A program made the translations under genes and the position numbers. A DNA stretch of 64,000 nt from Ceriagrion tenellum (Eukaryota; Arthropoda; Insecta; Odonata; Coenagrionidae), in NCBI GenBank assembly GCA_963169105.1, contig OY720643.1, positions 98,218,848 through 98,282,847 of the forward strand. Direction: 5' to 3'. Numbering within the stretch: position 1 is the stretch's first letter; the number at the start of each line of letters is the position of its first letter. The notes below the pieces were generated by a model. The model was not told where the DNA came from. It searched no databases and saw only the letters and a program-made list of their open reading frames with translations. Shown piece after piece: positions 62,201 to 64,000 of the stretch.

Positions 62201-63576
62201 CCATTGAAAGTTCTGCAAGATTGTTGTGGCGTAAAAACCTGATATTTGGGTACTAAATTCATTAGGCTTTTTCTTGAACTCCCAATTATTACATTTTCTT
62301 CAAGTTGTTGACAGTATAAAATAATTCTTTCCTCTCGTAATACGATTTAAATCCGGAGAGCCTTTATGATTCTATTTTAGGGATCGACTGTATTCCAGCC
62401 CTATCTTAAACCAACCGACATGCCTTCTTACTGGAAATCAACACAGCCATTCGACGAGATCTTAAAAACGATGCTCGCGTCCAATGTGATTTGAAAGTGG
62501 CCTGCGTTGGTGCAACTTCTTCATAAATGTACCGGCACCGCTGGTCATCTCTGGTCCCAGTGAAACCGTGGCTTTCCCTGCTCTCTTTGACACGATACGA
62601 GACGACTGAGCTGGAAATCATGGAGCTGATCGGAGCTTCTTCTCTCAAACCAGTCTCGCACCATCAAATTTTTTGTTAAATCTCGTTAAAAATCATCGAT
62701 AAAGTTTTCTCGTAAGTTCTTTAACGGCTTCATTGCCATAAAATTCTTCTCCTCTTGAACTGTTCTAAAAACTCACGAATCGTTTGAAGTCTCTCAGCCA
62801 ACAACAGATGACCTGTGGCCTTCCCAGGATTTTGCCAGCTTCTCAAGAAATGCAAGTCTTAATATGGTCTCCTGGGGAGATGGGCGTAAATTTCATCAGA
62901 ATCGCATTACATCGCTATGTTTTGTCATTATTTTAATCCGGATCCAATGGTACATACGGATTTCAGACTCGTTTAGACCGCTTTTGACCTTGTGAAATTC
63001 CTATTTATCATTGTTGATCAAGATTTCTCAAATTGCTTTAACACGGTGTGACGTTTAGCCTTTTATGTTTAACGATTGTTGTCCATGGAAAATTGAGTGG
63101 TGTGAAGCGTGATTCAGAAGCCCTACTCTATCGGCGGGAAAATGCGAATTTTTCATCTAAATGTTATCCAGCGAGCCGCCACAACGGTGTGTTAAGGTAT
63201 TGGATTGCGGGACACGGAACTTGATGAAATATGGAAAAGGATTTAGGAACGGGTGAGAACGAAGATGTAATGTCTGTGAACTGAGACTTGCTGTCTATAC
63301 CCTCCGTGTTCTCCTTAAACTTTGATTCTGATCTGATCTGAAGTGTCCATGTTATCCAAACCTAGCGTGCAGCCTGACTTTGGGCCATTTAGCATGGAAT
63401 TGAAATATCTCAGTTACCACGTTTTGACGTTAAAGCCTGAAAATTTCAAATAGGTCATTAAAAAGTGCTGATAAACGGTGGATATGACGTCATATGCACA
63501 GTTATTCCGGGATTTAGCCGTATCGAGTCCTTATTGCTTGAGGACCCAAGTATCTCTATCCACCACACTTTTTTTC
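59263..63576. other. No gene confirmed; longest open frame of the window lies here
   Basis: The plus-strand frame 59641-60162 has 173 codons in a GC-richer patch. Its product has a mid-region hydrophobic stretch (FLLFFHFF), a few cysteines and an acidic C-terminus, and no domain I recognise. It is overlapped by open minus frames of 114 and 61 codons, which argues for composition rather than selection. It could contain an exon. The rest is AT-rich without recognisable features. Confidence 0.3.
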
Positions 63577-63611
63577 AACTCTTATCACACTAAAGTAGTG
63601 TGATAAGAGTT
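63577..63611. repeat. Perfect 16-pair hairpin
   Basis: AACTCTTATCACACTA and TAGTGTGATAAGAGTT are exact complements around a three-base AAG loop. It is preceded by a T run and followed by AAAACG. A perfect stem of this length in such diverged DNA suggests recent origin or constraint. No gene is adjacent, and a microRNA precursor would normally be longer and imperfect. Confidence 0.92.
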
Positions 63612-64000
63612 AAAACGTATCGCGTATCACACACCTCGCTTTGAGCCCACTTGCTCTACTTCTCTACTGACCACTGAGAAATAAAATAATGACTTTTATA
63701 ATAGTTGGAATGCTTTACAGATCAGAAATGCATTCTGCATTTCAACATTTTTTTTTCTTTTTCGCTTTGCAGCAGAACACGTGACCTTTTGTTATTTTGT
63801 TAAATCACCATCAGTAGTTCTCTATCCGAAGACTTGACGCTCTTCGTTGCTCTTATTATTCTCTTGACTCTTTCAGTCCATCCTCCCTTCTAATATAGTT
63901 TTCAGGAAAGTTTTTTGTTGAAAAGTTTGTTTAGTGAGTTTGTCATTCCTTTGCGTGGTTTTCGTTGCACTTCCTTTCTTTCTGTAGGATTTCCCAGGTA
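63612..64000. other. No gene recognised
   Basis: Nothing supportable is seen up to the window end. Confidence 0.5.

Noticed and set aside
1..64000. CRISPR arrays, phage or prokaryotic defence genes, operons
   Set aside because: No regularly spaced direct repeats, no long ORFs and no ribosome-binding-site pattern; the content is that of a repeat-bearing eukaryotic genome.

Overview
This window looks like intergenic or intronic DNA from the nuclear genome of an invertebrate animal, probably an arthropod. That is inferred from the AT-rich base composition, the lack of any long open reading frame (the longest is 173 codons), the presence of a mariner relic with the irritans-like 'MRKVCAKLVPK' signature, and two families of 5'-truncated non-LTR retrotransposons. 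I cannot name the species. There is no bacterial or phage gene organisation, no operon, no CRISPR array and no rRNA. I could not support a single intact host protein-coding gene; exons of a gene with long introns could be present but are not recognisable by eye.

Layout: 1-9.9 kb is featureless AT-rich DNA apart from one palindrome (1654-1703) and one weak ribozyme-like motif near 7.95 kb. 9.99-11.05 kb holds a broken LINE (family A) with a reverse-transcriptase YADD box and a YGSETW motif. 12.1-15.0 kb is a cluster of mobile-element debris: two foldback elements and an internally deleted mariner with TIRs and a TA target duplication. Between 15 and 30 kb there is a GC-rich block (16.2-16.6 kb), a further foldback (19.7 kb) and two anciently duplicated segments (22.6-24.1 kb). 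The clearest foldback, with hammerhead-ribozyme-like cores in both arms, lies at 30.36-30.63 kb. 38-46 kb holds three copies of a second LINE (family B; 38.2, 39.6 and 44.9 kb), a second family A fragment (44.0 kb), an opposed pair of ribozyme-like motifs (43.76-43.90 kb) and a GC-rich block (43.0-43.5 kb). From 46 to 64 kb there are twin perfect palindromes (52.2 kb), a third family A fragment (54.9-55.2 kb) with a ribozyme-like motif next to it, and several short hairpins (49.3, 57.3, 59.2 and 63.6 kb).

The most interesting pattern is a recurrent one. Several loci share an inverted-repeat architecture in which the arms carry a CUGANGA...GAAA core followed by a short palindromic stem (ACGCGU-, ACGU- or ACCGGU-like). 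This is the layout of the minimal hammerhead ribozymes known from the terminal repeats of Penelope-like retroelements. All copies here are mutated, so they are best read as relics of one or more such families.
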